Source: Bacillota bacterium
GTDB taxonomy: Bacteria; Bacillota; Negativicutes; Sporomusales; CTSoil-080
NCBI GenBank assembly: GCA_017889635.1
Contig: JAGGAC010000050.1
Location: forward strand, 1 to 38,621
Length of the DNA stretch: 38,621 nt
Direction: 5' to 3'
Shown: one piece after another, positions 8,447-16,417 of the stretch
Layout of the letters: each line of letters opens with the position of its first letter
Position numbering within the stretch: position 1 is the stretch's first letter
The notes under the pieces: generated by a model
Database searches by the model: none
What the model saw: only the letters and a program-made list of their open reading frames with translations
What the model was told of the DNA's origin: nothing
Position numbers and translations under genes: made by a program

Positions 8447-8560
8447 TTCGGAGGGGGTTATTGCTCCCTCTGAACACTTAGAACGAAATATGGGTCCAAA
8501 ATTAAAGAAGAACATTGTAGCAATGGATAGGCCCATGACTATAATGTTCTTCTTTATTAT
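8447..8560 (+). terminator. Two tandem hairpins after mgsA
   Basis: A 9-bp stem at 8447-8474 (TTCGGAGGG / CCCTCTGAA) is followed by a perfect 17-bp stem at 8504-8555 (AAAGAAGAACATTGTAG and its complement) that ends in TTTATTATT. The second is the likely terminator. It separates mgsA from the hexokinase gene. Confidence 0.75.
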
Positions 8561-8636
8561 TGTAGTAGACAGTTCCTGTTTAGGGCAGAAATAACAATAT
8601 AAGTTTGGCAAGATACGAAAGTAAAGGGAGACAGTT

Positions 8637-9965
8637 ATGCGAGAATTAAAGGCCAAGGTAGATGGATTTTTGAAAAAATACGGAATGGATTATAAAAATA
8701 TCAGCATTGAAAAAGAATGTAATACTTTTATTGCAGAAATGAAAAAAGGGCTTGAAGGCACGGGCGGCACTTTAAAAATGTTGTGTACATATCTAAGTCC
8801 GGAGGGAGAAATACCGGTGCGTGAGCCGGTAATTGTTATCGATGCCGGCGGTACTAACCTTCGGGTTGCAGTGGTGACCTTTGATAGTAAGAAGACACCT
8901 GTAATTGAGGACTTTAAAGTTTATCCAATGCCAGGTACTCAGGGTGAATTGACTAAAGAAGAGTTTTTTCACAGGATTGCGGAGTATTTGGCGCCGGTAA
9001 TTGATCGGAGCAGTAAGATTGGCTTTTGTTTTTCTTATCCGACAGAGATTCTCCCGAATAGGGACGGAAAATTAATCGGCTTTACCAAAGAAGTCAGAGT
9101 CAGGGATATGAACGGTGAGGAGATTGGAGCAAATCTCTTAACCGCGTTACGGGCAATGGGGTATGACGGGGATAAAAGAGTCGTCGTGCTTAATGATACA
9201 GTAGCTACCTTGCTTGGGGGAAAGGCTGCTCAGCCACAGCGAAGCTTCGACAGTTTTATCGGCTTTATTCTTGGCACCGGGACAAATACCTGTTATATCG
9301 AAACTAATGCTAATATTATAAAGGTTCCGGCTCTGGTGAATAAGCCGGGTTCAACGATAATTAATATTGAATCAGGCGGCTATGGGAAAGCTCCCGGCAG
9401 TGTGATTGATGGTTATTTTGATACTATGACTGTCGATCCAGGACGCCAGTTGTTTGAAAAAATGATTTCCGGGGCTTATCAAGGGCAGCTTATCCTTCAG
9501 TTTCTCAGAAAAGCTGCCGCGGAAGGTTTATTTTCCAGCGAATTCGCGGCAAGGGTATGTAATTTGAATGAGCTGACGACAACGGAAGTAAACGATTTTT
9601 GTTTGCAGCCGTACTCTGAGGATAATGTTTTAGCTTGTGGTGCAAAGACGACTGGGTGTGCCGGAAACATTGCGGATCAGGTTGTGGTGTATTATATTGT
9701 TGACGCGGTTGTGGAGCGGGCAGCTAAACTGGTGGCGATAAATCTGGCGGCTATAATGCTCAAAACCGGCAAAGGCCAAAACCCCTGTTTGCCGGTATGC
9801 GTGACAGCAGAGGGCAGTACCTTTTACAAATCCAAGTTATTTAAAGGAAAACTGGAGTATTATGTTAAAGAGTATTTAAATGATCAAATGGGTTTATATT
9901 GTGAATTTATCCACGCTGATAAGGCAACTCTGGTGGGGACAGCGATTGCCGGGCTATTAAATTAA
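8637..9965 (+). CDS. Hexokinase of the eukaryotic-type HK family
   Basis: It phosphorylates glucose or another hexose with ATP in the cytoplasm. The protein carries the hexokinase_1/_2 pattern rather than the short bacterial ROK/GlkA pattern. The phosphate-1 loop is VIDAGGTNLRVAVV. The sugar-binding stretch is GFCFSYPTE. The catalytic Asp is D187 in VVLNDTVATLLGG. The second ATP loop is GFILGTGTNTCYIE, followed by INIESGGYG and the DPGRQLFEKMISGAYQG segment typical of yeast and animal enzymes. At 442 residues it matches one eukaryotic hexokinase unit. AAAGGGAGA precedes the ATG. It lies 77 nt before the second AraC gene. It probably captures glucose released by glycosidases of this locus. Confidence 0.9.
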   Translation: MRELKAKVDGFLKKYGMDYKNISIEKECNTFIAEMKKGLEGTGGTLKMLCTYLSPEGEIPVREPVIVIDAGGTNLRVAVVTFDSKKTPVIEDFKVYPMPGTQGELTKEEFFHRIAEYLAPVIDRSSKIGFCFSYPTEILPNRDGKLIGFTKEVRVRDMNGEEIGANLLTALRAMGYDGDKRVVVLNDTVATLLGGKAAQPQRSFDSFIGFILGTGTNTCYIETNANIIKVPALVNKPGSTIINIESGGYGKAPGSVIDGYFDTMTVDPGRQLFEKMISGAYQGQLILQFLRKAAAEGLFSSEFAARVCNLNELTTTEVNDFCLQPYSEDNVLACGAKTTGCAGNIADQVVVYYIVDAVVERAAKLVAINLAAIMLKTGKGQNPCLPVCVTAEGSTFYKSKLFKGKLEYYVKEYLNDQMGLYCEFIHADKATLVGTAIAGLLN

Positions 9966-10042
9966 TCGTTATAGCAGTTAAAATACCGTCAATGTTTGAA
10001 GCAGCAGATTTAGAAATTGATACAGTTGGGAGCATCCGAAAT

Positions 10043-11068
10043 ATGGACCGGTGGGAATTGGATAAATTTTTGCGCCGAATCACTCCTTTTGAAGCGGCGA
10101 TCCAGAATCGGCAGAACTTGAAAGTTCTCAAGCCGTTGGTAAGGGGCGAACATTCAAGAAAATATCCGATTTTTGATAACCAGGATATAGTTGATAATAT
10201 ACTAAGTAATGCGAACCAAGGTGAGGCTAAACTGGTTTTTGCGTCTGAGGGCATTAGTTTTTGCTGTCACCCCCGGTTTCTCAAAACCCAGCTCCATAGT
10301 CATTCTTTTGTTGAAATGATGTACGTTTATTCCGGGCAGTGCCGTCAAATAATCAATGGTATCGAAGTTACAATGCATCAAGGAGAAATATGTATTGTTG
10401 ATACTAATATACAGCACCTGATCGAACCTACCGGTGAGAATGATATTATTATTAATTGTCTGATGAGCAAAAGTTATCTTGAAAATATATTAATTGGCCG
10501 CCTGGCAGGCAACGATTTGTTTTCAAGCTTCTTTGCCAAGGCTTTGTATCCAAACAACGATTCTAACAACTACCTGATATTTAGTTCAGGGCAATCGGAG
10601 AAAATTAATCAGTTTATGACTTATTTGTTGTGTGAGAGTTTCAATAGAGTAATCTGGTCTGATGAAGTTATTAATAGTTACATGGTTTTGATTTTCTCCG
10701 AACTTTTGTCGATCCATACAAGTGATATTAATAGTCAGAATTACTATGTTATAAAGAATATAAAATTATCGGATATCATTTTGTTTATCCAGGAGAACTG
10801 TAACACTGCAACGCTGGCTTACGCTGCCGAACATTTTCACTTTAATCCCAATTATTTAAGTATGATGCTGAAGAAGCTGACTGGACATAATTTTACGGAT
10901 ATCCTTCATCAAGCGAGATTAAGAAAAGCCTGCCTATTGCTTAATAACTCAAGTATGGCAATTGCTAAAATTGCTAATTCGGTTGGCTATCAGAATGTGA
11001 ATTTCTTTTACCAGATATTCAAAAAGCATTATGGCGATACACCGGCCGAATACAGGAAAAAAGGTTAA
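10043..11068 (+). CDS. AraC-family transcriptional regulator (cupin + HTH), copy 2
   Basis: A paralogue of the regulator at 637: it shares the N-terminal xDRxELDxFLRRxTPFE, the cupin core HSHSFVEMMYVYSGQC, the segment GENDIIINCLMS and the C-terminal HTH ending FFYQIFKKHYGDTPAEYRKK. The frame is open from 9992, but ATG 10043 has GGGAG 10 nt upstream and aligns with copy 1, so I take it as the start (341 residues). It may be co-transcribed with hexokinase. Immediately downstream (11112-11176) is the best AraC-type operator and promoter in the window, making this protein or copy 1 the leading candidate to bind it. Confidence 0.9.
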   Translation: MDRWELDKFLRRITPFEAAIQNRQNLKVLKPLVRGEHSRKYPIFDNQDIVDNILSNANQGEAKLVFASEGISFCCHPRFLKTQLHSHSFVEMMYVYSGQCRQIINGIEVTMHQGEICIVDTNIQHLIEPTGENDIIINCLMSKSYLENILIGRLAGNDLFSSFFAKALYPNNDSNNYLIFSSGQSEKINQFMTYLLCESFNRVIWSDEVINSYMVLIFSELLSIHTSDINSQNYYVIKNIKLSDIILFIQENCNTATLAYAAEHFHFNPNYLSMMLKKLTGHNFTDILHQARLRKACLLLNNSSMAIAKIANSVGYQNVNFFYQIFKKHYGDTPAEYRKKG

Positions 11069-11111
11069 CAGCTATTTGATGCAATATTAATAAGGGGCAG
11101 AAAACATCTGA

Positions 11112-11176
11112 ATATCAGTCATTTAGACATCAAATATCGTCATTGTTACAGCGCTACTTATCATCTATTCTATAAT
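11112..11176 (+). promoter_or_regulatory. AraC-type operator and activator-dependent promoter of GH43
   Basis: Two direct half-sites, ATATCAGTCATT (from 11112) and ATATCGTCATTGTTA (11134-11148), have GTCATT cores 21 bp apart, two helical turns. The second runs up to the position where a -35 would be, and a perfect TATAAT follows at 11171-11176. No good -35 is present. The same layout recurs at 13169-13233. The predicted transcript would carry the hairpin at 11231 in its leader. Confidence 0.6.
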
Positions 11177-11230
11177 TAACAGAGTGTCATGCTTTTTTCT
11201 AAATCGGATAATATTTGTGCTGATTTGGTT

Positions 11231-11264
11231 AAGAAACGACTTGGCTTATGCCAAGTCGTTTCTT
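11231..11264. terminator. Perfect 15-bp hairpin between AraC copy 2 and GH43
   Basis: AAGAAACGACTTGGC and its exact complement flank the 4-nt loop TTAT. The 3' tail is ATAAATTAAAAG, not a U-tract. It could terminate the regulator transcript, or it could be a 5'-leader element of GH43, because the -10 box at 11171 lies upstream of it. Confidence 0.6.
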
Positions 11265-11331
11265 ATAAATTAAAAGTATGCCCCATTTAGCTGGTGTAAG
11301 GATATAAGCAACAAGGGGGATGGCTTTTGGA

Positions 11332-12663
11332 ATGAAAGAATTTAAAGATTGTCGCAATCCGGTTTTACCAGCAGATTTATATATTCCCGACGCGGAAGCA
11401 CATGTAATGCCGGACGGGAAAGTATATGTATATGGATCTTGGGATCAGGAAGAGGATATTTTTTGCAGTAAAGAGTATCGGGTATTTTCGTCGGCGAATA
11501 TGGTTGATTGGGTAGATCATGGAGTATCTTTTGATGCAAGTAAAGTAGCGTGGGTTTTTGATAAGAATGCCCCTAAATATCCCGGAGTGGATTGGTCAAA
11601 ACCGACTCCGTTTTTGCAAAAAATGTTTGAACAAGATACTAAGGACGGAAAGTTGGAACTTCCGAATTTTCCGGATGATATGCTGTTTGCTCCGGATGCT
11701 ATTAGTAAAAACGGCAAATATTATTTATATTTTTGTATGGCGGATTCTAGTGAGGGGGTTGCCATCGCCGATAAGCCGGAGGGGCCATTTGAAAACGCGG
11801 TTCAATTACCGTGTGGGGGAATTGATCCGGCGGTTTTTGTCGACGATGACGGGCAGGGCTATTACTATTGGGGGCAGTTCTATGCAAATGGTGTAAAACT
11901 AAAGGACAATATGGTCGAGTTTGCGGATGAAGCTATTGTAAAAAATATAATAACAGAAGAAGGGCATTACTTTCATGAAGGCAGTTCGATGCGAAAGCGT
12001 GGCGATACATATTATTTTGTCTATTCCTGCATGAAACGCGGCAAACCGACCTCTTTGGGTTATGCGACCAGTAAATCGCCGCTGGGTCCATTTCAATACC
12101 GGGGGATAATCATAGATAATGATGGCTGTGACCCGCAAAGTTGGAATAATCATGGTTCCATCGAAGAAGTGAATGGGCAGTGGTATGTATTTTATCATCG
12201 AAGTTCTCAAAATAAGCGACAAAAACGCCGGCTTTGCATAGAACCTATATTCTTTAATGATGACGGCACAATACAGGAGGTCCTTATGACTTCGCAGGGA
12301 GCTGGCAGGCCTTTTGGTATCAATGAAAAAATTGAGGCCTATCGGGCGTGTCAGTTAGCAGGCAGTGCCTATATCGGTCCTTTAAAAAGCGGCAGTGAAG
12401 GATTAACCGGCATCAAAGACGGGGACGAAGTGATTTACCGTTACGTAGAATGGGACAGGCCGGTATATTCAATAGCTATAGAGGCCACAGGCAGCGGTGA
12501 AATCAAAATTTATCTTGATAATGAGAAGGACGCATCAGGATATGTAGTAGTGAATGAAGGGCGTATTGTATCATCTTCGTTTCAAGGCTGTTCAGGCAAC
12601 CATGCGATAAAATTAAGTTTTAGTAAGACAAAGGACTTGGAAGTTCATACATTATGCTTCTGA
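11332..12663 (+). CDS. Glycoside hydrolase family 43 (beta-xylosidase/alpha-L-arabinofuranosidase type)
   Basis: This is an inverting five-bladed beta-propeller glycosidase, probably releasing L-arabinose or D-xylose from small glycosides in the cytoplasm. The expected acidic triad is visible: Asp in LYIPDAEAHV (base), Asp in CGGIDPAVFVDDDG (pKa modulator) and Glu in HYFHEGSSM (acid). GPFENA and GPFQYRG blade motifs also occur. After about residue 345 a small beta-sandwich-like tail follows, possibly a CBM6-like remnant. There is no signal peptide. AAGGGGG touches the upstream ATG 11320 directly, so I prefer ATG 11332, although its 12-nt spacing is long; the start is uncertain by four codons. 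A SemiSWEET-like gene follows after 63 nt. Confidence 0.88.
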   Translation: MKEFKDCRNPVLPADLYIPDAEAHVMPDGKVYVYGSWDQEEDIFCSKEYRVFSSANMVDWVDHGVSFDASKVAWVFDKNAPKYPGVDWSKPTPFLQKMFEQDTKDGKLELPNFPDDMLFAPDAISKNGKYYLYFCMADSSEGVAIADKPEGPFENAVQLPCGGIDPAVFVDDDGQGYYYWGQFYANGVKLKDNMVEFADEAIVKNIITEEGHYFHEGSSMRKRGDTYYFVYSCMKRGKPTSLGYATSKSPLGPFQYRGIIIDNDGCDPQSWNNHGSIEEVNGQWYVFYHRSSQNKRQKRRLCIEPIFFNDDGTIQEVLMTSQGAGRPFGINEKIEAYRACQLAGSAYIGPLKSGSEGLTGIKDGDEVIYRYVEWDRPVYSIAIEATGSGEIKIYLDNEKDASGYVVVNEGRIVSSSFQGCSGNHAIKLSFSKTKDLEVHTLCF

Positions 12664-12726
12664 AGTTGCTTTTAGCGCATAGATATGTCGATGTATATTA
12701 AGAATTAACGTAGGGGGACTTAGTGT

Positions 12727-12978
12727 ATGGGCGAATTAATAGGATCGTTAGCAGCTGTTCTTACAACTTGCGCATTTTTTCCACAAGTACTTAAATGTGT
12801 TAAAACCAAATCGGCAGAGGACTTATCGGCAGCATGGCTGTTAATGATGGGGTTTGGTATATTCCTTTGGGTTGTTTATGGGTTATGGATTGCTAGTTTT
12901 CCGATCTTGTTATCAAATATAGTTATTTTTGTTTGTCTTATAGTATTGATGTATTATAAGTTCGGTATGGCTAGATAA
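12727..12978 (+). CDS. SemiSWEET / PQ-loop family small membrane transporter
   Basis: An 83-residue protein with three predicted membrane helices and the proline-glutamine motif in TTCAFFPQVLKCVKTKSAEDLS, the hallmark of the MtN3/PQ-loop family. Bacterial SemiSWEETs of this size dimerise into a sugar uniporter. TAGGGGG precedes the ATG. Position directly after GH43 suggests passage of a released monosaccharide across the inner membrane; substrate and direction are unknown. Confidence 0.88.
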   Translation: MGELIGSLAAVLTTCAFFPQVLKCVKTKSAEDLSAAWLLMMGFGIFLWVVYGLWIASFPILLSNIVIFVCLIVLMYYKFGMAR

Positions 12979-12987
12979 ATGAGACTT

Positions 12988-13022
12988 AATTCAGGTGGGG
13001 TTTTAACCCCATCTGAATTTTA
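12988..13022 (+). terminator. Terminator after the SemiSWEET gene
   Basis: The stem AATTCAGGTGGGG / CCCCATCTGAATT (one G-T pair) has a TTTTAA loop and is followed by TTT. It starts 10 nt after the stop codon. Confidence 0.75.
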
Positions 13023-13058
13023 GTCGAATTATCCATCGGATAAACTATTAAATTAGAT

Positions 13059-13096
13059 AAAGGGAGCGTAGTACAGACTGGTACTATGCTCCCTTT
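13059..13096 (+). terminator. Second hairpin downstream of SemiSWEET, no U-tract
   Basis: A 16-bp stem, AAAGGGAGCGTAGTAC with GTACTATGCTCCCTTT (one G-T pair), has a 6-nt loop. It is followed by GCTATTC, so it lacks a U-tract. Confidence 0.45.
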
Positions 13097-13168
13097 GCTA
13101 TTCAACGTCAGTAAAGTTTTCCCTATAAATACAAAACTTACTTATATTAGAGATAAATGCGTAAATGA

Positions 13169-13233
13169 AGATTGGTCAATCATACGTGCGATATCGTCAT
13201 TGTTAGGGGCGTATCCAGGGCTTATCCTATATT
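13169..13233 (+). promoter_or_regulatory. AraC-type operator and promoter of porin 2
   Basis: Half-sites AGATTGGTCAAT (from 13169) and ATATCGTCATTGTTA (13191-13205) have GTCA cores 21 bp apart. The second shares 15 identical bases with the site before GH43. TATATT at 13228-13233 lies exactly 37 bp from the start of the second half-site, the same distance as TATAAT in the GH43 promoter. The predicted porin 2 leader is then about 250 nt. I see no further named element in 13234-13423. Confidence 0.58.
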
Positions 13234-13423
13234 TAACAGATTTATCGCGCTATTTATACATTTCATACAATCTTTTGTAATAAACGGCACTTAGATAAAA
13301 AACAGAACCTGCTAACAATTTTACCAAGATTAGTTGTCAGTTATTTCAGCAATATAGTAAGGCCGTAAAGGGGGTGGTTGCTTAAGCGAGCTGGCAAAAG
13401 AGAACAGGGGTCTAAATAAAGCG

Positions 13424-13447
13424 AATATTTTGAGGAAACTGGGAAAC
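13424..13447 (+). promoter_or_regulatory. Shared porin leader element, copy 2
   Basis: ATTTTGAGGAAACTGGGAAA matches the leader element before porins 1 and 3, but it lacks their ATGGAC. A perfect palindrome, GTTTCGCGAAAC, follows at 13455-13466 and may pair with the GGAAAC segment. Confidence 0.5.
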
Positions 13448-13489
13448 TCAAGAGGTTTCGCGAAACGAGAAGTTGTGGGAGGATATAGT

Positions 13490-14782
13490 ATGAAGAAAAA
13501 GCTTGTTGCAATTTTAGTGCTTGTTTTTGTCCTTTCCATTGCCGGGACAGCATTTGCGGCCGTTACAGGCAATCCTTTTGTTGATGTTCCCGCAAATCAC
13601 TGGTCTTATGGTGCTGTCAAAAAGTTAGCTGCTGCCGGGATTATTGAAGGTGCGGACGGAAGAGTTAACGGCGATAAGACGCTTACTCGCTATGAGATTG
13701 CGGTCATGGTAGCTAAAGCAATGGCGAAAGAAGAAAAAGCTGATGCCGAGCAGCAGGCTTTAATCGAAAAGTTATCAGCCGAATACAGGGTTGAACTTCA
13801 AAATATGGGGATTCGTTTAAATAAGGTAGAAGAGAAGACTAGTAAGATCAATTTCTACGGCTATTTGGGTCTAAGGTTTGATTATGGTAAAGGGAGTGCC
13901 TTCAGTGCACCAGGCATCCAGGCTGAAGCCGCCCATGTAGATACATACACGACCTTTAAAATTGATGACAATTCCACGGTTGGTATTGAAAATGTATTTC
14001 ATAATAATCTGAGAAGCGTCGGTCAATCTGCGGGATCGCTGTACGATGGGGTGGCTAATAGTTCGACTTATACTGGCGGCTACAACCAGTTAGCGCATTC
14101 ACTGTTTGTTAACACGGCACTGGACAAGGTGAAATTTACGGTTGGTCAATTCGGAATGATTCCCGCATATGGCATGGTTATGAGCAGTGAAGATTTTCAA
14201 GGTTCACGGGTCAAGGGCGTAAAGGCCAGTCTCGTAACCGGACCTGTTACCACGACGTTATTCTCGGGTAAAACTTTCGGGTTATATAACCTTGGCCTTG
14301 AAACTATGAATGCAGGTAAATACAATTTGGCAGAAATCGATTATGCTCTGTCTAAAGTAACGAATATTAAGGCGGCATACCACGATGCAAAGAATGCCAA
14401 TTATTGCGAAATGGGTTTTGACACTAAATTGAGCAGCAACCTTGCTTTTGAAGCCGCTACCGCCAAATCTGACTTGGATGTTGCTGCAAACCAGGGATAT
14501 TACGCCCAATTGAAGTACAAGCAAGCGATGTTTTGGGCGGTACCGCATTCTTATGACTTGTTTGCCGGCTATCGTAAAATAGGGGCTAATGCTACTCTAA
14601 ACGGCGGTTCTAACTCTGATTTCAACGGCAACTATACGTATGATGTTAAAGGCTTTATTGCCGGGGCTCACTATGTGCCGTCGAAAATGACGATGCTGAC
14701 TACTTGGTACGCATTCGGCAAAACTGTTTCAACAAATAAAGATCAGAAAGTGTTTCGGACTCAACTTGACTTTTTCTTCTAG
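13490..14782 (+). CDS. SLH-domain outer-membrane porin, porin 2
   Basis: A 430-residue putative outer-membrane porin. ATG 13490 follows GGGAGG by 7 nt and opens the signal peptide MKKKLVAILVLVFVLSIAG...AFA; the upstream in-frame TTG at 13430 is leader. One SLH domain (VDVPANHWSYGAVKKL to LTRYEIAVMVAKAM, about residues 28-80) is followed by a charged helix (IEKLSAEYRVELQNMGIRL) and a beta-barrel ending in LDFFF. It shares the MFWAVPHSYDLFAGYRK strand pair with porin 3, so porins 2 and 3 are the closer pair. It heads the porin-MFS-rhamnosidase cassette and carries its own AraC-type promoter. Confidence 0.93.
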   Translation: MKKKLVAILVLVFVLSIAGTAFAAVTGNPFVDVPANHWSYGAVKKLAAAGIIEGADGRVNGDKTLTRYEIAVMVAKAMAKEEKADAEQQALIEKLSAEYRVELQNMGIRLNKVEEKTSKINFYGYLGLRFDYGKGSAFSAPGIQAEAAHVDTYTTFKIDDNSTVGIENVFHNNLRSVGQSAGSLYDGVANSSTYTGGYNQLAHSLFVNTALDKVKFTVGQFGMIPAYGMVMSSEDFQGSRVKGVKASLVTGPVTTTLFSGKTFGLYNLGLETMNAGKYNLAEIDYALSKVTNIKAAYHDAKNANYCEMGFDTKLSSNLAFEAATAKSDLDVAANQGYYAQLKYKQAMFWAVPHSYDLFAGYRKIGANATLNGGSNSDFNGNYTYDVKGFIAGAHYVPSKMTMLTTWYAFGKTVSTNKDQKVFRTQLDFFF

Positions 14783-14831
14783 TTCCAACTTCAGTTCAAA
14801 TATTAAAATACAGTAGTAAAATTAGCGGTTT

Positions 14832-14877
14832 GTTTTTGGATGGATTGGTGGGATAGCTCATCAATCTATCCAAAAAC
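14832..14877 (+). terminator. Hairpin between porin 2 and MFS, no U-tract
   Basis: An 18-bp stem of GTTTTTGGATGGATTGGT with ATCAATCTATCCAAAAAC, containing G-T pairs, is followed by GACGATTGG. It could be a partial terminator or 3'-end stabiliser that sets the porin:transporter ratio. Confidence 0.45.
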
Positions 14878-14977
14878 GACGATTGGCAAGGCTTAGTTCC
14901 GACTGTCAGTATATTGTCAGTCGATATTATGTTGTTTTAGGATAAAAGAAATAGCCTATTGAGAGGAAGAGATTTAG

Positions 14978-16243
14978 ATGAGCGATCTAGCAACTAAGCC
15001 ATTGGTGAAGACTCCGTTTGGTCGGCTTCTAGCCGGTATGGTTTTCGGCGGTTTTGGTTTATATATTGCTACAATAATACCCTTAATACTGCTTTTGATG
15101 TTTAAGTTTTTGGAAATTGACCCGGCAAATGTTACCACAGACTTTAGTTTTACATCCGGGATTGGCGGAGTTATTACCATACTTGCTTCTTATTTTGGCG
15201 GAGCCATCAGTGACAGAACGTCTTGGTCGTTCGGGCGCCGACGGACGTGGATTTTGCTTGGTTCAATCGTTGGCGCAATATCTCTGGTAGGGGTTGGCAT
15301 GGCTAAGACGGTATTTATGGTTACCGTTTGGTGGTGTCTTGCACTTGTTTTCTATTATACTGCGCTTTCCGCCATTTCGGCATTGGTTCCTGATCAGGTT
15401 GATGAACGGAAGCGTGGTACGGCGTCAGGCGTTTTCGGGTTTTTTAACCCTTTATCCATTGTTGTGGGGATGGGGTTAATGTCACAGCTAAATAGTTATT
15501 CAGTACAGGATAAATTTAACCTTCTTGCTCTTATTTCAGTAGTATGCGCGATTATTTCCTGCGTATTGATCAAGGAGGGGGCTGTAAAGCGCTATGATAC
15601 AAAAGCCGCGGATAAGCAAATGACATTTAGTGAATGGATATGGAGGATCTATCCAAATCCGTTCCAATACCCGGCTTTTTCGTGGGGCGTATTGACAAGA
15701 TTTTTGGTCTGTGTAGCTTTTGCTTCACAAGTATATGGTTCGTTGTACTTGATGCAGCACTTCCATATTCCCCAGGATCAAGTGGCTGGTTTAGCTGCAC
15801 TTACTGCGCTTGTACAGACGATAGCGCTTGCACTTTCAAGTATTGTTGGTGGGATGCTTTCAGATAAGTTCCGCAAGCAAAAACCATTTGTGTCGCTGGC
15901 AGCTATTTTCGTTGCAATTGGTGTATTTATGATGGCGTTTGCTCCTTCGCTGACCTATGTATTTATTGGTACCGGCATACTGGGCTTTGGCTATGGGATG
16001 TATATTGCCGTAGATATTGCGTTGATCGCCAGAATTTTGCCTAACCAGAAGGACGCGGCCAAAGATTTCGGCATTATGGCTGTCGCAGGTCAAGTTCCGT
16101 CGTCGCTTGTTCCGGCGGTTGCACCCGCATTGATTGGCGCAGGTGGCTTTCCTTTGTTTTATGGCGTGCTTGCAGTTGCTGGGATACTGAGTGCTGCGGC
16201 AGTTGCGCCGATACCGGAAATGTCTTCTAAATCAATGGAGTAA
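14978..16243 (+). CDS. MFS sugar transporter, copy 2 cassette
   Basis: A 12-TM inner-membrane major facilitator. The loop between TM2 and TM3, GGAISDRTSWSFGRRRTWIL, is the MFS signature in the form seen in disaccharide/SLC45-like and GPH-related sugar carriers. The second half repeats it as GGMLSDKFRKQKPFV. It is 421 residues, with GAGAGGA upstream of the ATG. It is strongly similar to the transporter at 25358, and each follows a related SLH porin. It lies 174 nt before the GH78 gene, pointing to uptake of a rhamnoside. Substrate and coupling ion are inferred. Confidence 0.9.
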   Translation: MSDLATKPLVKTPFGRLLAGMVFGGFGLYIATIIPLILLLMFKFLEIDPANVTTDFSFTSGIGGVITILASYFGGAISDRTSWSFGRRRTWILLGSIVGAISLVGVGMAKTVFMVTVWWCLALVFYYTALSAISALVPDQVDERKRGTASGVFGFFNPLSIVVGMGLMSQLNSYSVQDKFNLLALISVVCAIISCVLIKEGAVKRYDTKAADKQMTFSEWIWRIYPNPFQYPAFSWGVLTRFLVCVAFASQVYGSLYLMQHFHIPQDQVAGLAALTALVQTIALALSSIVGGMLSDKFRKQKPFVSLAAIFVAIGVFMMAFAPSLTYVFIGTGILGFGYGMYIAVDIALIARILPNQKDAAKDFGIMAVAGQVPSSLVPAVAPALIGAGGFPLFYGVLAVAGILSAAAVAPIPEMSSKSME

Positions 16244-16292
16244 AGATGGCTGACATTAATGTTTTTTACTATTAGTACCGGGTTTATTAGCG

Positions 16293-16342
16293 GCAAAAGG
16301 TATCATGTCTGATCAGCACAAGACTGACATGATATCTTTTGC
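16293..16342 (+). terminator. 17-bp hairpin between MFS and rhamnosidase 2
   Basis: GCAAAAGGTATCATGTC pairs with GACATGATATCTTTTGC (one G-T pair) around a 16-nt loop. It is followed by GTTGAAATT rather than a U-tract. Confidence 0.45.
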
Positions 16343-16417
16343 GTTGAAATTATTTATTACTTATTAAAAAAAGGATTGTATCAGGGTGAAAAAAACTGAT
16401 TTTAAGGGGAGCGCGCC

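Noticed and set aside
9992-10042. N-terminal 17-residue extension of the second AraC regulator
   Set aside because: No ribosome binding site before ATG 9992, whereas ATG 10043 has GGGAG and aligns with the paralogue's start.
13086-13280. 64-codon open frame in the porin 2 upstream region
   Set aside because: No ribosome binding site, its start lies in a hairpin arm (13081-13096), and it covers the AraC-type operator and -10 box. Composition does not look like a protein.
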